64,000 bases of DNA from Branchiostoma floridae (lineage: Eukaryota > Chordata > Leptocardii > Amphioxiformes > Branchiostomatidae), in the NCBI RefSeq assembly GCF_000003815.2, contig NC_049991.1, positions 10,127,298-10,191,297 on the forward strand, read 5' to 3'. Below the pieces are notes generated by a model. It made no database searches, had not been told where the DNA came from, and saw nothing but the letters and a program-made list of their open reading frames with translations. The position numbers and the translations under genes are program-made. This document shows positions 9,567-19,314 of the stretch, one piece after another. How positions within the stretch are numbered: the first letter of the stretch is position 1; the number at the start of each line of letters is the position of its first letter.

Positions 9567-12500
9567 TCAGGCCACTGGAGTCTCCTTGATTTCCTTGTCC
9601 TTCTTGAGAGGACCCTGCAAACACATGAAGAACATACGTTTCAATCTGTTGGGAAAACATCTACAGAATTCTCTTATTCTTAAATCAAATGCCTGAAGAT
9701 ACAATTATAGAGACAGAAGGGCAATTTCTAATGGTCACAATACACAGGAGAGCTATTATGATAGATCAGTTCTTACCATGAAGGCCTTCTTCTCTGCGAT
9801 AGTCTGGAAGCGGCCGTGACCAAACTTGGAGGACGTGTCGATGAACTTGAGGGTGATCTTCTCCTGGGACCTGCGGCTGGTCTGGACCAGAAGAGACTGC
9901 AGACGAAAAGACATTTTAAGGTATGGCTACACAAGACAGACGCATACCATAATAAAATTGTACTGTGGTTTTATCAGGTATTCTGATAGTATAATGTATT
10001 TAAAAGCTGTCAAAGGCTCAGACACATCCAAGGAAGATCTGTCCCATCATCAAGACACAGGTGCCTTTTTGGTGGAAACAATGTGTAAGAGGTTATCGTC
10101 ACTGCGGACAGCTCAACTCTTATCATATGCAGAACACACTACACATCACAATGCAAGTATAACTAAGGGGTTACCTTGCGCAGAGTCAGCACACGCTTCT
10201 TCGGTCCTACACAGCAGCCCCTGATCATGATGAAGTCGTTCTTGCACTCACCATAGTGAGGGAAGCCACCCTGGAATACAACAGAAAAAACTTAATCCAC
10301 AAAACCTACAAGTCCTTTGGGAAGCTACTTTTTTACTTCTTTGCATATAAAACGAGCAATTGCACTGAATAAACTTGTTAGAAGACCAGGCCACACAAGC
10401 TTCAGCAACGACCAGTATGCTTTCTTAAGAGAATCTTTTATACCATCAAACCAAGCAGGTATTCTAATTGGTCATGGTGGTTCTCTTACCAGTGGAGTGA
10501 TGGTCTTCTCCGTCAGATCGTACTCGGTGGCGGCGTTGTTCTTGATGACCTTGCCGTCCTTCACGTGGATGCCTGTGCCCACGCGGTACACCTTCTTGTT
10601 GATCTCAGTGCGGTGGTTGTAGCCCTTCTGACCGGCACGGGCCACACCGTAGCCCACACGAGCGGGATGCCAGGCACCGATACAGGCAACCTTACGCAGA
10701 CCCTTGTGGGTCTTACGGGGCAGCTTCTTGGTTCCCCAACGGGAGGTCACACCTGGAGTAAGACGTGTTCATTTGTTAGAATATCCATAAGTGTAAATAC
10801 ACATGAAATTTAAAACAATTCCTTGCTTGTTTCTTGTAGACATCAGTAGGAAGGCAGCATGGAAACTTCAACAGAATTTTTCTGAATGCTTCGCGCATGA
10901 AGCATATTTCCATGGGCTTCATCACTTGTCTAAATATAGGAACATACTGGAATTTCTGCATATCAACACCACTCATTCAAATAGCAAGGGATTATCTATG
11001 AGGTGTTCCTTACCCTTGAAGCCCTTTCCCTTGGTGATACCGATGATGTCAATCATCTCGTCCTGGCCGAAGACCTGGGAGACGGGGATCTGCTTCTCCA
11101 GATGTTCCCGCGCCCAGTCCACCTTCTCTGCGATGGTGCCACCGTTCACTTGGATCTCCATGATGTGGGACTTCTTTTGGCGGTGAGGCAGGTCCTTCAT
11201 CTAATGGTGACAATAGCAACAAAAAGGTCATTACAAAACCTAAGCCACTGGCTTCTCAGTATTGAAAGCAAATGATGTGATAGTTTGCTGTAAGCTCAGA
11301 CATCCAAGGAAGGAATTGTCCCATCATCAAGGCACAGGTGCCTTTTTGGTGGAAACTGCGAATGTGGGGAATATTTCATCACTGCAAACAGCTTATATCA
11401 TACCGCACATGAAAAAGTACTCTTTGCATGCATATTTATCTACTTCTTTGCATGCATACTAACATCAGCACAATGTGCACATTCTGAAACTGGGTCTGCA
11501 AAAGGTGCATTAGACTTCCGTAGGACTTTAATTTGTTCACCTTCAACATTAGGACTTCCGCCAGAATGCAAGAAATCAAATCCCATTTCAAGTGCATATT
11601 ACAGATAAGTCCGGGTCTGAAATAAACCAAAACACACAGTCCATCTTTAAAAGTGTATATAATACAACCCTCTTATTACCTGAGTGTGGACAATGACACG
11701 GATGTTGATGCAGTACTTCTTCATCTGCTTGAAGTCCTTCTCAATCTGCTTCTTGCCGTCATCGTCCTGCCACTTCTTGGCGTACTTGGTGAAAGCCTTC
11801 TTCTTGGAGGAGTACCTTCAGTCCCCAAGGGGCAGGGGAAGACAGCCATGAGTCTCATCATGAGTCTAAGACTCATGAGAGGAGACTCTAAAAGGCTGAG
11901 TGATTAAGCATGCGACACTCTTCAGTGTACAGACACTGGGTGGAGTGTGTGGCTGCTCCATGAGACCAGGCCCTGGCTCATAGTGCTGATTGCAACAAAG
12001 ACAAGTTATGCAAACAATCAAATACAATATCTAAGAACAAACATTATGCTACTACTACTAGTTTTCCACAATTGTATCCAAGTTCGTCATTATTCTATTC
12101 AAAAACATTTCCATATAAATACGATTTTTGTTGACAGAATGGCCATGATTCTAGCTAGTGCAGTTTAGCATTATGGGCTTAACATCCTGGCTAAAACACC
12201 AATGGTTGAAATTCATAAAAAATGTTACAGGTGTTTTAATAAAGAGTTAAGTGTATCATGTGATCACATGGTAACTGCCTTACCAGTTCTTGTAGAAGCG
12301 GCGCCTGCACTCTTCACTCAGGTGTTCAGCAAAGATGGTCCTGAAAGCACGCCTTCCTTTGGGTGTGGCGATGTAGCCGACCACGCCTACCACCACCATG
12401 GGAGGGGTCTCTATGATGGTCACAGCATCCACCACTTCTCGTTTCGTCGACTCTGTAGGAAATAAAGTTGTTATAGTTTAGATCAGGGCCTCTGAGAAAA

Positions 12501-13547
12501 AAAAGGTCCAGTAGAGCATTTTAAGAATCAGCTCAGACATCCAAGGAAGGAATTGTCCCATCATCAAGGCACAGGTGCCTTTTTGGTGGAAACTGCGAAT
12601 GTGGGAAAAAATTTCATCACTGCTGATTGCTTGGGTAAAATATGCACATTACAAGATGAAAAGCTTACTCGTGCAGTCACATACTAGTACACAAGGTATT
12701 TCCTAGTTCTGTTTATGATTCGAGATTATTTATGTATGGCTATCAGGCTATGCAAATCAGGTTGAGCAGAAGTACATACTCGCTCCGGTTCTCTCCACTT
12801 CCCTCAGTACGTGGGTCATGCCGGCCTTGTAGCCCATGAAGGCGGTAAGGTGGGGCGGCTTGCTGGCATCATCCTTGGGGAAAGCCTTGACTTTTCCCTT
12901 GGCACGCCTGCACCTCTTGCGGGGCAGGAAACCCAGGGAGCCGTGGCGTGGCGCCGAGAACTTTCGGTGAGACTGGAACGGGACAAGAGAAGCCACAAAT
13001 TAGACAGAATCATCAGAAGATTACACAATAACATGGTTAAAGGATTTGTGCTCAAAAGAGAGCAAGGCCTATCAAAAATGTGTCAAGAATTCAGAAATTA
13101 GTTCAACCCCCCTCCCCCATCAGAACACGTTCGCACATGTCGCCATTTCCATACTAGTACTTCTTTCCATACTGACCGTCCTAACTGCCTATGTGCGAGG
13201 TGATCAGCTCAAAATTTGTAACACGACAGAACAGACCAGTTTCTGTATGGTTAAAATGTCAGTAATTGTGAATTTTATATATATATTGCATGAAACCACG
13301 GGAGGAACTAAGGTAAGCACATTACACGACAGAGGCCATCTTGCACACGTTGCAGGGATCGGTCAACGATAGCTACGATTAAAACGAATTTGTACAGATT
13401 TTCTCCAATGAAATGCATCAAAACATATCCTAATAAGTTGCTTGTTCTTTCTGACATCAGAAAAATGAAGATATAAGCTTCGATGACATAAACTTTGCGC
13501 GATATCACATGGATTGTTTGCGACAAAATTTCATTGCTACTCACCAT
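9567..13547 (-). CDS. RPL3: 60S ribosomal protein L3 (uL3), nine exons, 404 aa
   Basis: Joining nine exons on the minus strand gives a complete 404-residue uL3 (human has 403), starting [21 protein letters not shown] and ending [15 protein letters not shown]. Coding exons: 13545-13547, 12780-12972, 12284-12452, 11680-11815, 11014-11200, 10490-10752, 10175-10270, 9777-9896 and 9567-9614. All introns are GT-AG and the reading phase is kept throughout. The first coding exon holds only the ATG, as I recall for human RPL3. uL3 is a core large-subunit protein next to the peptidyl-transferase centre. The conserved internal block around [18 protein letters not shown] is intact. Introns 2, 4, 5 and 7 carry box C/D snoRNA-like units. 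NDUFB10 starts about 700 bases away in the opposite direction. Confidence 0.98.
10005..10113 (-). ncRNA. degenerate U14-like box C/D unit, copy C, RPL3 intron 7
   Basis: This third copy of the U14 unit is changed. The C box is GTGACGA (10096-10102) instead of GTGATGA. Domain A is reduced to TTTCCACC, without the CATTCGCAG part. Two extra bases (GT) lie between the CCTTGGATGT guide and the D box CTGA (10018-10021). A 7-bp external stem AGCTGTC/GACAGCT remains. The extra bases move the predicted methylation position by two nucleotides, or leave the guide unproductive. It is either a decaying copy or one that has gained a different role. Confidence 0.65.
10837..10932 (-). ncRNA. SNORD83: box C/D snoRNA, SNORD83-like, RPL3 intron 5
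   Basis: On the minus strand, C box GTGATGA (10919-10925) and D box CTGA (10843-10846) are closed by a perfect 6-bp stem TAGACA/TGTCTA. Before the D box, TGCTGCCTTCCT is complementary to 18S AGGAAGGCAGCA. The fifth base before the D box pairs with the adenosine corresponding to human 18S A468, the site assigned to SNORD83. Human SNORD83A and SNORD83B also lie in RPL3 introns, so host gene and predicted target both agree. No clear D' guide was found. Confidence 0.85.
11287..11392 (-). ncRNA. SNORD14: box C/D snoRNA U14 (SNORD14-like), copy B, RPL3 intron 4
   Basis: This copy is nearly identical to copy A through the core: C box GTGATGA (11376-11382), domain A (CATTCGCAGTTTCCACC), the CAGGTG hairpin region, the 18S guide CCTTCCTTGGATGT and the D box CTGA (11296-11299). 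Outside the boxes the closing stem differs: GCTGT (minus strand from 11392) can pair with ACAGC (to 11287), with short bulges next to the boxes. All functional parts are kept, so it is probably active. Core identity with changed flanks suggests intragenic duplication of the snoRNA unit. Confidence 0.9.
12526..12628 (-). ncRNA. SNORD14: box C/D snoRNA U14 (SNORD14-like), copy A, RPL3 intron 2
   Basis: On the minus strand the C box is GTGATGA (12614-12620) and the D box is CTGA (12533-12536), closed by a perfect 7-bp terminal stem AATCAGC/GCTGATT. Just before the D box is CCTTCCTTGGATGT, complementary to 18S rRNA ACATCCAAGGAAGG. The base five before the D box pairs with the cytosine corresponding to human 18S C462, the known U14 site. 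The internal CATTCGCAGTTTCCACC matches the U14 domain A, which pairs near the 18S 5' end for pre-rRNA processing. A second CTTGATGAT resembles a C' box. Both U14 functional regions are therefore present. It is expected to be released from the spliced RPL3 intron. Confidence 0.92.
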
Positions 13548-13559
13548 TTTCCACAGCTA

Positions 13560-13569
13560 GGCAAAGAGG
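13560..13569 (-). promoter_or_regulatory. RPL3: possible 5' TOP tract of RPL3
   Basis: Minus-strand CCTCTTTGCC lies 13-22 bases upstream of the ATG. Ribosomal protein mRNAs normally begin with C plus a pyrimidine tract (TOP), which couples translation to growth signalling. The start site here is inferred from the motif alone. Confidence 0.4.
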
Positions 13570-13619
13570 ACGTATTGGGCGAAAACGAGGCTACATATAG
13601 GATCCTTACCTTGGACCTA

Positions 13620-14260
13620 CGGTGCCTGCAAGTTTTGGCGCTTTCTTAAATCACAACTATTGCCTTGATTAAGCTTTATTTATCCAAAAGCAATATCTAT
13701 AAGCGGTAGGCATCATACGAACTAACTTTTAATGATCTTTGATATGATTCGAAGACGAAATAAAGGGAAATAAATTCTCATTATAGGGGTCGCGGAGAAC
13801 ATGGTAAAAAAACGCATGCAAACGCTATGATATTTTTTGCCGTTACTTGTAACAAGGATAAAGGCCTCTTGCTGTGTAGAAATATTTTATCAATTCTCAT
13901 TAGATATCTAAAATGTATGAAATGCATTTAATTTGCTGAATGTATGTTTTTTTCTCACCACACGTCAGCAAGTGTTAAATAGGAAAAATACATCTGTATT
14001 TTGATGCGATCTAGCTAGCGTGGAGGTAAGGAAAGGGTATGAAGGGAGTATTGTAAGGTAAGCTGAATTAGAATTTACAGCATCTAGAGCGATGCTATTA
14101 TCGATTCAGAGACACACGTTGAATACCAAATGATTTTTGTTGTTTGTTTTACTTTACATTTTCCATATCAACAGTTATTGAAAAGCATATCTTATTTCCA
14201 ATAGTGGTATAAACTCTTTCATACCCTTTCCAAGAAAAGTAGGCGCCATAGGTCACCATC
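13620..14260. promoter_or_regulatory. divergent intergenic region between RPL3 and NDUFB10
   Basis: About 700 bases separate the RPL3 ATG (minus) from the NDUFB10 ATG (plus). This stretch must hold both promoters. No TATA box was recognised on either side. The NDUFB10 start lies in CATCATGGCGGAC, which resembles the YY1-type ATGGCGG motif found at the start of many animal housekeeping genes. Confidence 0.5.
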
Positions 14261-17200
14261 ATGGCGGACCAAGGAGATGATGGAGGTCCTCCAAAGAAGA
14301 AATTCGACATGGAAAGCTGGCCGGAGGCTTATACATATAATCCTGGAGGGGACAACAGTCACCTTAACCCCACTATGAAGGCGATCTTGGCAACCTACTA
14401 CTACACCGTGGACAAGCCAGTAACCGCTATCCATGGTATGCTGTGACCTCAACACAACCCTCATAATTTTCGGGCAGCTGCTTTTATTTTCTCTTTCCTA
14501 CTTTCTAGTTTTGCTTTTGCACTATTGGCTGTTGGCTTGCGCTCCACAATTATCTTTTGCTAGTATGAAATGTTTGTATTCCTTCCTTTCTACAATCCTG
14601 TGTAAGAAAAGTTACACATGGCTAGGTGTTGGGACTCCAGCATGCAGCACTTTATGTTATGAGTAGAGTACTAGTAGACTAGAGTTCTCAGTCATATAAC
14701 CTCCTTGACTCGAGGTGGTAGGAACGGCCGCTTTTCAGAGGCATTCCCGGTTTATTGGATTTATCCAGGTCTCGTAATAGACATTTTTTTTTTCATTTGA
14801 TTTATTTATTAGCTCACATTCAACAATTATAATAAGCAAATGATATTAGTACAAAATAAATAAAAAAACATGCAGAGGGGGATCAAATGAGATTGTCCCA
14901 TTATAATATTAACGCACAGACATGATATTGCATGATATCTCATCACTGCCCCATATTATATGTGAGTTCTTACTTCACGTCATTGGATATGTGACTTTGA
15001 AAGACGTTTTGTATGCCATCATAAAACAAGTGTCAGCACTTTGAGATGCTTTTTTTTTTTCACTTCTCAGATTGGATCAAGTCTCAGAAGAGAGTCTCCT
15101 ACCCTTACTACCATCGCAAGTTCCGCCGGGTTCCCGGGATCGAGGAATGTGACGTCCAGGACCAGGTCTGCATATACGAGGCTAACGAACAGTTCCAGAG
15201 GGACCAGTAAGTAGTCAACAGCACTGAAATTATGAATCATGTGATAAACCATGCTTGCAAGATTTGTTGAAATGTCTGAAATGTCAATAATTTCACGGAG
15301 TATTTGATTTTTCTAACTTTTATGTTGCATTACCATTTACCAACATCACAAACAGATGTTGTACTTTTAGGTTCCTTCCGTGATTATTGTGAAAAATCTT
15401 AAAGCAGACTTGAGATGATTAGGGAATATTGTATATAGGCAAGATTTCTTCAGTCTAGATCAGCCCGAAATCATTTCCGCCCCCCTGAGTTTGACTGGAA
15501 ATCCTATCAAGCGCCGTAGGTGAGATGGGGTTGGGGTTTTGTGCGCGTTAAAATTTGCGCGTTAAAACTTGCGCGTTAAAAACCTGCGCGTTAAAATATG
15601 CAAATAAGCTGATTCCCTGGGGATTTAAAAACTTTTTTGCAGTTTTAAACTTAAAAGCTTGAAGAAGATGAAATTAAGTATCATATTGTTGCATTCTAGA
15701 GTACAAATATCCCTTTCCAGGAGTTTTGAAGTGATTTTTAAACATTAAGTTTTAACGTGCAACAAAGGTTGATATTTGCATGTGAAACAATCTGCTTGAG
15801 AAAAGATGAAATGAAGCTTGCAGAATGGAGAAAAGCCTCAAGCAGTTATATTTTACAATATAAAGCCTCACATTAGTTATTTTTTCATGTATTTGTGTCA
15901 AATTCAAGTAATTTTGAAATCTTCTGGATATGCAAATTAACCTATTCCGAGGGACCTAAAAATTAGGAGCTTTTCAAACCCAAAATTCAGGTAACAGATG
16001 TAAAATCATATAATGGGGTCACATTTTTCTGCCTAAGAATTTCTCAATGTACAACTTAATTTTTTAACGCGCAGATTTTTAACGCGCGCGCAGATTTTTA
16101 ACGCGCAGAAAACCCGTTCCCGGTGAGATGTGCACATGTACTGCCACAACTCTATCCAATTTTAAGAGAATAGGCAAAAAATGAAAAATGACCCAAATGA
16201 ACAGACATTGACTATGTCATATATATGGGTTTCATTTGTTTTTTTACTACCATTACTTGTAGGACTTTATATTAGGATTATGTGTATATGTTTATATCAA
16301 TTTTAAACCATGTAACCTGTTACTTCGTTGTTATTTTGCCACCCTTTCTCTCATGAAAAAGGTGGCAAAATAATGAAAATAATTAATGAAAAGTGGCTGT
16401 TAGTGTTAGGCTGATCCGAATTTTCTATGAATGAATTAAGGTGCAATACTGTGCAAACAAACCTGTTCATCACCCTTTGTCCCCCCAGTCTTGTTGATCA
16501 GGAGATCCTGCGTTTGTCCCGACAAGACTGGACGCGGTGCTGCTTCCAGGAAGGAGACAGCCACTTTGTGAACTGCAGGGACTTCAAACAACGCTTTGAT
16601 GCAGCTCAGAATGCCTACGATACAAAGTGTATGTACCCTTAATTAGTTACCGGTCAGATTTCCCATATCAACAATAGCTGATCTGTGTTAGTGTGGGCTG
16701 TGGTCAGGGTTCTCTCCAGCTTTTAATTTTTTGTCCATCACACTGCTTGTTTGGTGGTGGGGGAGGGGTTGCAGTTTATTGCAGACCATTTGGAAGGCAT
16801 TGACCATGATTGATGGTTTGGATGTTAGGATGCCAATTTTGTTAACTTTCCTTGTTAAATCCATCATTTTGAAGATACAAAAATACATTTTCATGCTGTG
16901 ATTTTTGGATGGAAGGGTGATATTCTTTTTTGGCAGTGTTTCTTTTAAGAAAATGGGTGGTTTGGAACATTCATCATTCATGTAGAGAAAAAATGTATTA
17001 AGCAGCTGGAGTTTTGTATTGACTTGATATGTATTGTCCCTGGTATGTACACAGATGTGAACCAAGACATGAACTAAGACATGTATGTAATGATCAATAC
17101 TTTCCTGTTATCAAGGCATAAAGATATTACTAAATCAATGTGTATGACATTCTGCAGTACTACAAGTAAGTACAAGTATAATATCCCTATGACCAGTTGT

Positions 17201-17344
17201 ATTTTTTGCACCTTTTCTAACCATGTATTCCGTTCCACCACAGATGGAGACCTAGGCGTGTACGGGAATGCCATGAAAGCATTCATGAAGCAGAAACATC
17301 GTATGATAGAGGAACGAAGAGAAGCTGAAAAACAAGAGGCATAA
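14261..17344 (+). CDS. NDUFB10: NADH dehydrogenase 1 beta subcomplex subunit 10, four exons, 183 aa
   Basis: The exons are 14261-14435, 15071-15206, 16489-16628 and 17244-17344, all GT-AG, in phase, giving 183 residues (human about 172). Family signs include YPYYHRKFRRVPGIEEC (human YYYYHRQYRRVPDITEC), RDHLVDQEI and DLGVYGNAMKAF. Cys85 and Cys92 form a CX6C pair, and Cys121/122 with Cys133 supply the second cysteine set; these pairs form disulphides in the intermembrane space in this CHCH-like family. NDUFB10 is an accessory subunit of the membrane arm of complex I. The C-terminus is a charged helix, KHRMIEERREAEKQEA. A foldback-type repeat sits in intron 2. AATAAA at 17618-17623 is the likely end signal. 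Confidence 0.97.
14790..14880. repeat. possible LINE 3'-end fragment in NDUFB10 intron 1
   Basis: A T-run followed by TTTGATTTATTTATTAGCTCAC resembles similar AT-rich strings at about 26130-26190 and 51300-51340. This looks like an inverted retroelement tail. The assignment is weak, because no coding part is attached. Confidence 0.35.
15535..16110. mobile_element. foldback-type element with tandem GCGCGTTAAAA terminal repeats
   Basis: The left end has four direct copies of GCGCGTTAAAA at about 15543, 15557, 15571 and 15586 (14-15 base period). The right end has three inverted copies of TTTTTAACGCGC between about 16062 and 16108. The middle (about 450 bases) is AT-rich with no coding capacity. 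Terminal inverted repeats made of short tandem units are a hallmark of foldback elements. No target duplication was identified, so the outer limits are approximate. Confidence 0.6.
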
Positions 17345-17617
17345 TAAAACCTGCATCAAAGCTTGCTCTCACTTGTGCATAGGATTAAAATCCGTCTTTT
17401 TCTTCATTTACTGACACAGATATAAACCAGACAACTTGAGGCATAAACGTTTGAGATTTTTGTGTTTGACAAGTCCAGTTTTCATTAGAATGGAAATCAG
17501 GATTGTTGACTTCTGGAAGTACTTTTAGTGGACTAATTTTGAGGTGGTTGGTAGTTGCTGTGTATCAGTATACCCCTGTATCCTCATCACTTTGCTCAAA
17601 ATGTGCTGAAGTTGTCA

Positions 17618-17623
17618 AATAAA
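17618..17623 (+). promoter_or_regulatory. NDUFB10: NDUFB10 poly(A) signal AATAAA
   Basis: The hexamer lies about 275 bases after the stop. Another AATAAA overlaps the stop itself (17343-17348) and is too close to be a good candidate. Confidence 0.6.
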
Positions 17624-17820
17624 ACATGACCTGAAATGTTTGTGTACTGCTGTATTTTATATTTCCTTGTGTTTGTAGGTTAGCCGTTGTGATGTACAGT
17701 ACCTATGTGCCTATCAGATATACCTTGTGTTTTTCCCAGTCCTAGCTCATTTAGGATAGATTGTAGCATACTGCTGGTGTCAGACATGCTTTTGATAGAC
17801 TTTCAGACCTGGTCCCTGAA

Positions 17821-17917
17821 TAGCCTGGGTACCATCCGTATTCTACCGGGGCTCCTTACACTTTAGGGAAGTGAGTGTAAGGAGCCCCGGTAGAAATAGG
17901 ATGGTATACCCAGGCTA
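17821..17917. mobile_element. TAGCCTGGGTACCATCC MITE, copy 1
   Basis: This is a 97-bp palindromic element. It starts TAGCCTGGGTACCATCC, ends in the imperfect complement GGATGGTATACCCAGGCTA, and has an inner hairpin CTACCGGGGCTCCTTACACT with its complement. Both flanks show GTCCCTGAA (17812-17820 and 17918-17926), a perfect 9-bp duplication, which points to a Mutator-like mechanism. A second copy is at 40235-40414. Confidence 0.85.
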
Positions 17918-17929
17918 GTCCCTGAACAG

Positions 17930-19314
17930 AGCACAGGAAAGAAAACCTGTGCTGTGAGATGAAGGTCCGACAAAGAGCAGCTGAATATAGACACAGACAG
18001 ACAGTGAGGAACAAAGTGGTTATAGAGATGGTCAAAAAGAAACCTGACCTACAGTTCATTACAGAGTACAGTGGTTTGGTTACCTGAATAGATTGCCAGC
18101 CACACAGCTAGCACATCCAGTTGCCATTGCTTGAGGGAGACCACACCACAGATGGATAGAGGGAGCACAGCAAAAACCCTTTGTGCACATGACCTGACTC
18201 TTCAATACAGTACACAAAGTACAGAATCTCCTATAGTCTGAATAAATCTTGCTTTGGCCAGCCCTATACATTGCTGGCCCCTGCAGGGAATGGCAAGTTA
18301 CAGCAGAGTTTGCATTATACAGACTACTAGCTCAGTATAACTACAAATAGTTTTAGTTGGGAAAGTGACCAGGGAGCAAAATATCAAGACAAAGACTATT
18401 GAACCTTTCAAGTGATAATTTATCATTGAAGTTCAGTATGAAATTGATTACCATAATTAGTAAGGATATTCTATTTTAAGGGTTTTACAATACAGAAAGT
18501 ATACTTACATTGATAGCAGTTTGTTAACAGTGATCTATCTTACCAATCATAATGTAGGACTTATAGTCTGACATATTATGTGTACTGGCCAAGTCAAATG
18601 AAAAAGTTTGTAAATAGTAAACCTGGCTACTTAAGGACTTGACATTGATACTTCAAATTGAGTTCCATAATCTAGGTGTCAAACTTAACAAATGGTTACA
18701 GAGGAATTGAAAGAAACACTTCTTTAACACTGTCAGGTTTCAGATGTTGTTGTGCTCAACTTTTCAACTAAATGTTTGTCTAAAGTTCTTTCAACTGGCT
18801 GAAGCTCCCCCAATCTAAGTACATATTAAGTTTTATAAGATGTGTATAATGGCAATGCAACAACATGATATTAATAATGATAGCATTCACTTTGTGCTCA
18901 AAGTATGCTAAATGTGCAATTGTACATCATAATTCATATGGTATTCATTCATAGAGCTCACCTTCAACTTGTTACCTCACCAGTATATTCATAGCATCTG
19001 GTTTACAGCACTTTTTATGTTCAACTTGAAGTATCTGGTGCCTATTACAAAAAAATATATTGATACATGTACATGTACTATCATTCTCCTCAGATACAAT
19101 GGGATCACACTTTTCCCATTGAAACAAACAGTATGAATCCTGTCTCTAGTGACCACCTGTCCACATAAAACCATTGTATCAGTCCCCTAAATCTAAATGG
19201 TCTTGTGAGATAATTTTGTACAAGTCAGCCATGTAAGTTTGGCAATTACTAACAGCGTTTTTCAATCAGCATTATGAGAAAGAAAGGAAACATATGTTTG
19301 CATGAGTTTCCACA
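17930..19314. other. non-coding stretch 3' of the kelch gene
   Basis: No gene was seen. It lies between the convergent ends of NDUFB10 and the kelch gene, and part is presumably kelch 3' UTR. No convincing minus-strand poly(A) signal was fixed. Confidence 0.5.

Noticed and set aside
11816..12283. Possible fifth box C/D snoRNA in RPL3 intron 3 (ATGATGA near 11860)
   Set aside because: The only nearby CTGA lies at the exon boundary and there is no closing stem or rRNA complementarity recognised.
10021..12560. Three short stretches identical to part of 18S rRNA (ACATCCAAGGAAGG)
   Set aside because: They are not rRNA fragments. They are the sense complement of the antisense guide of the intronic U14-like snoRNAs on the minus strand.
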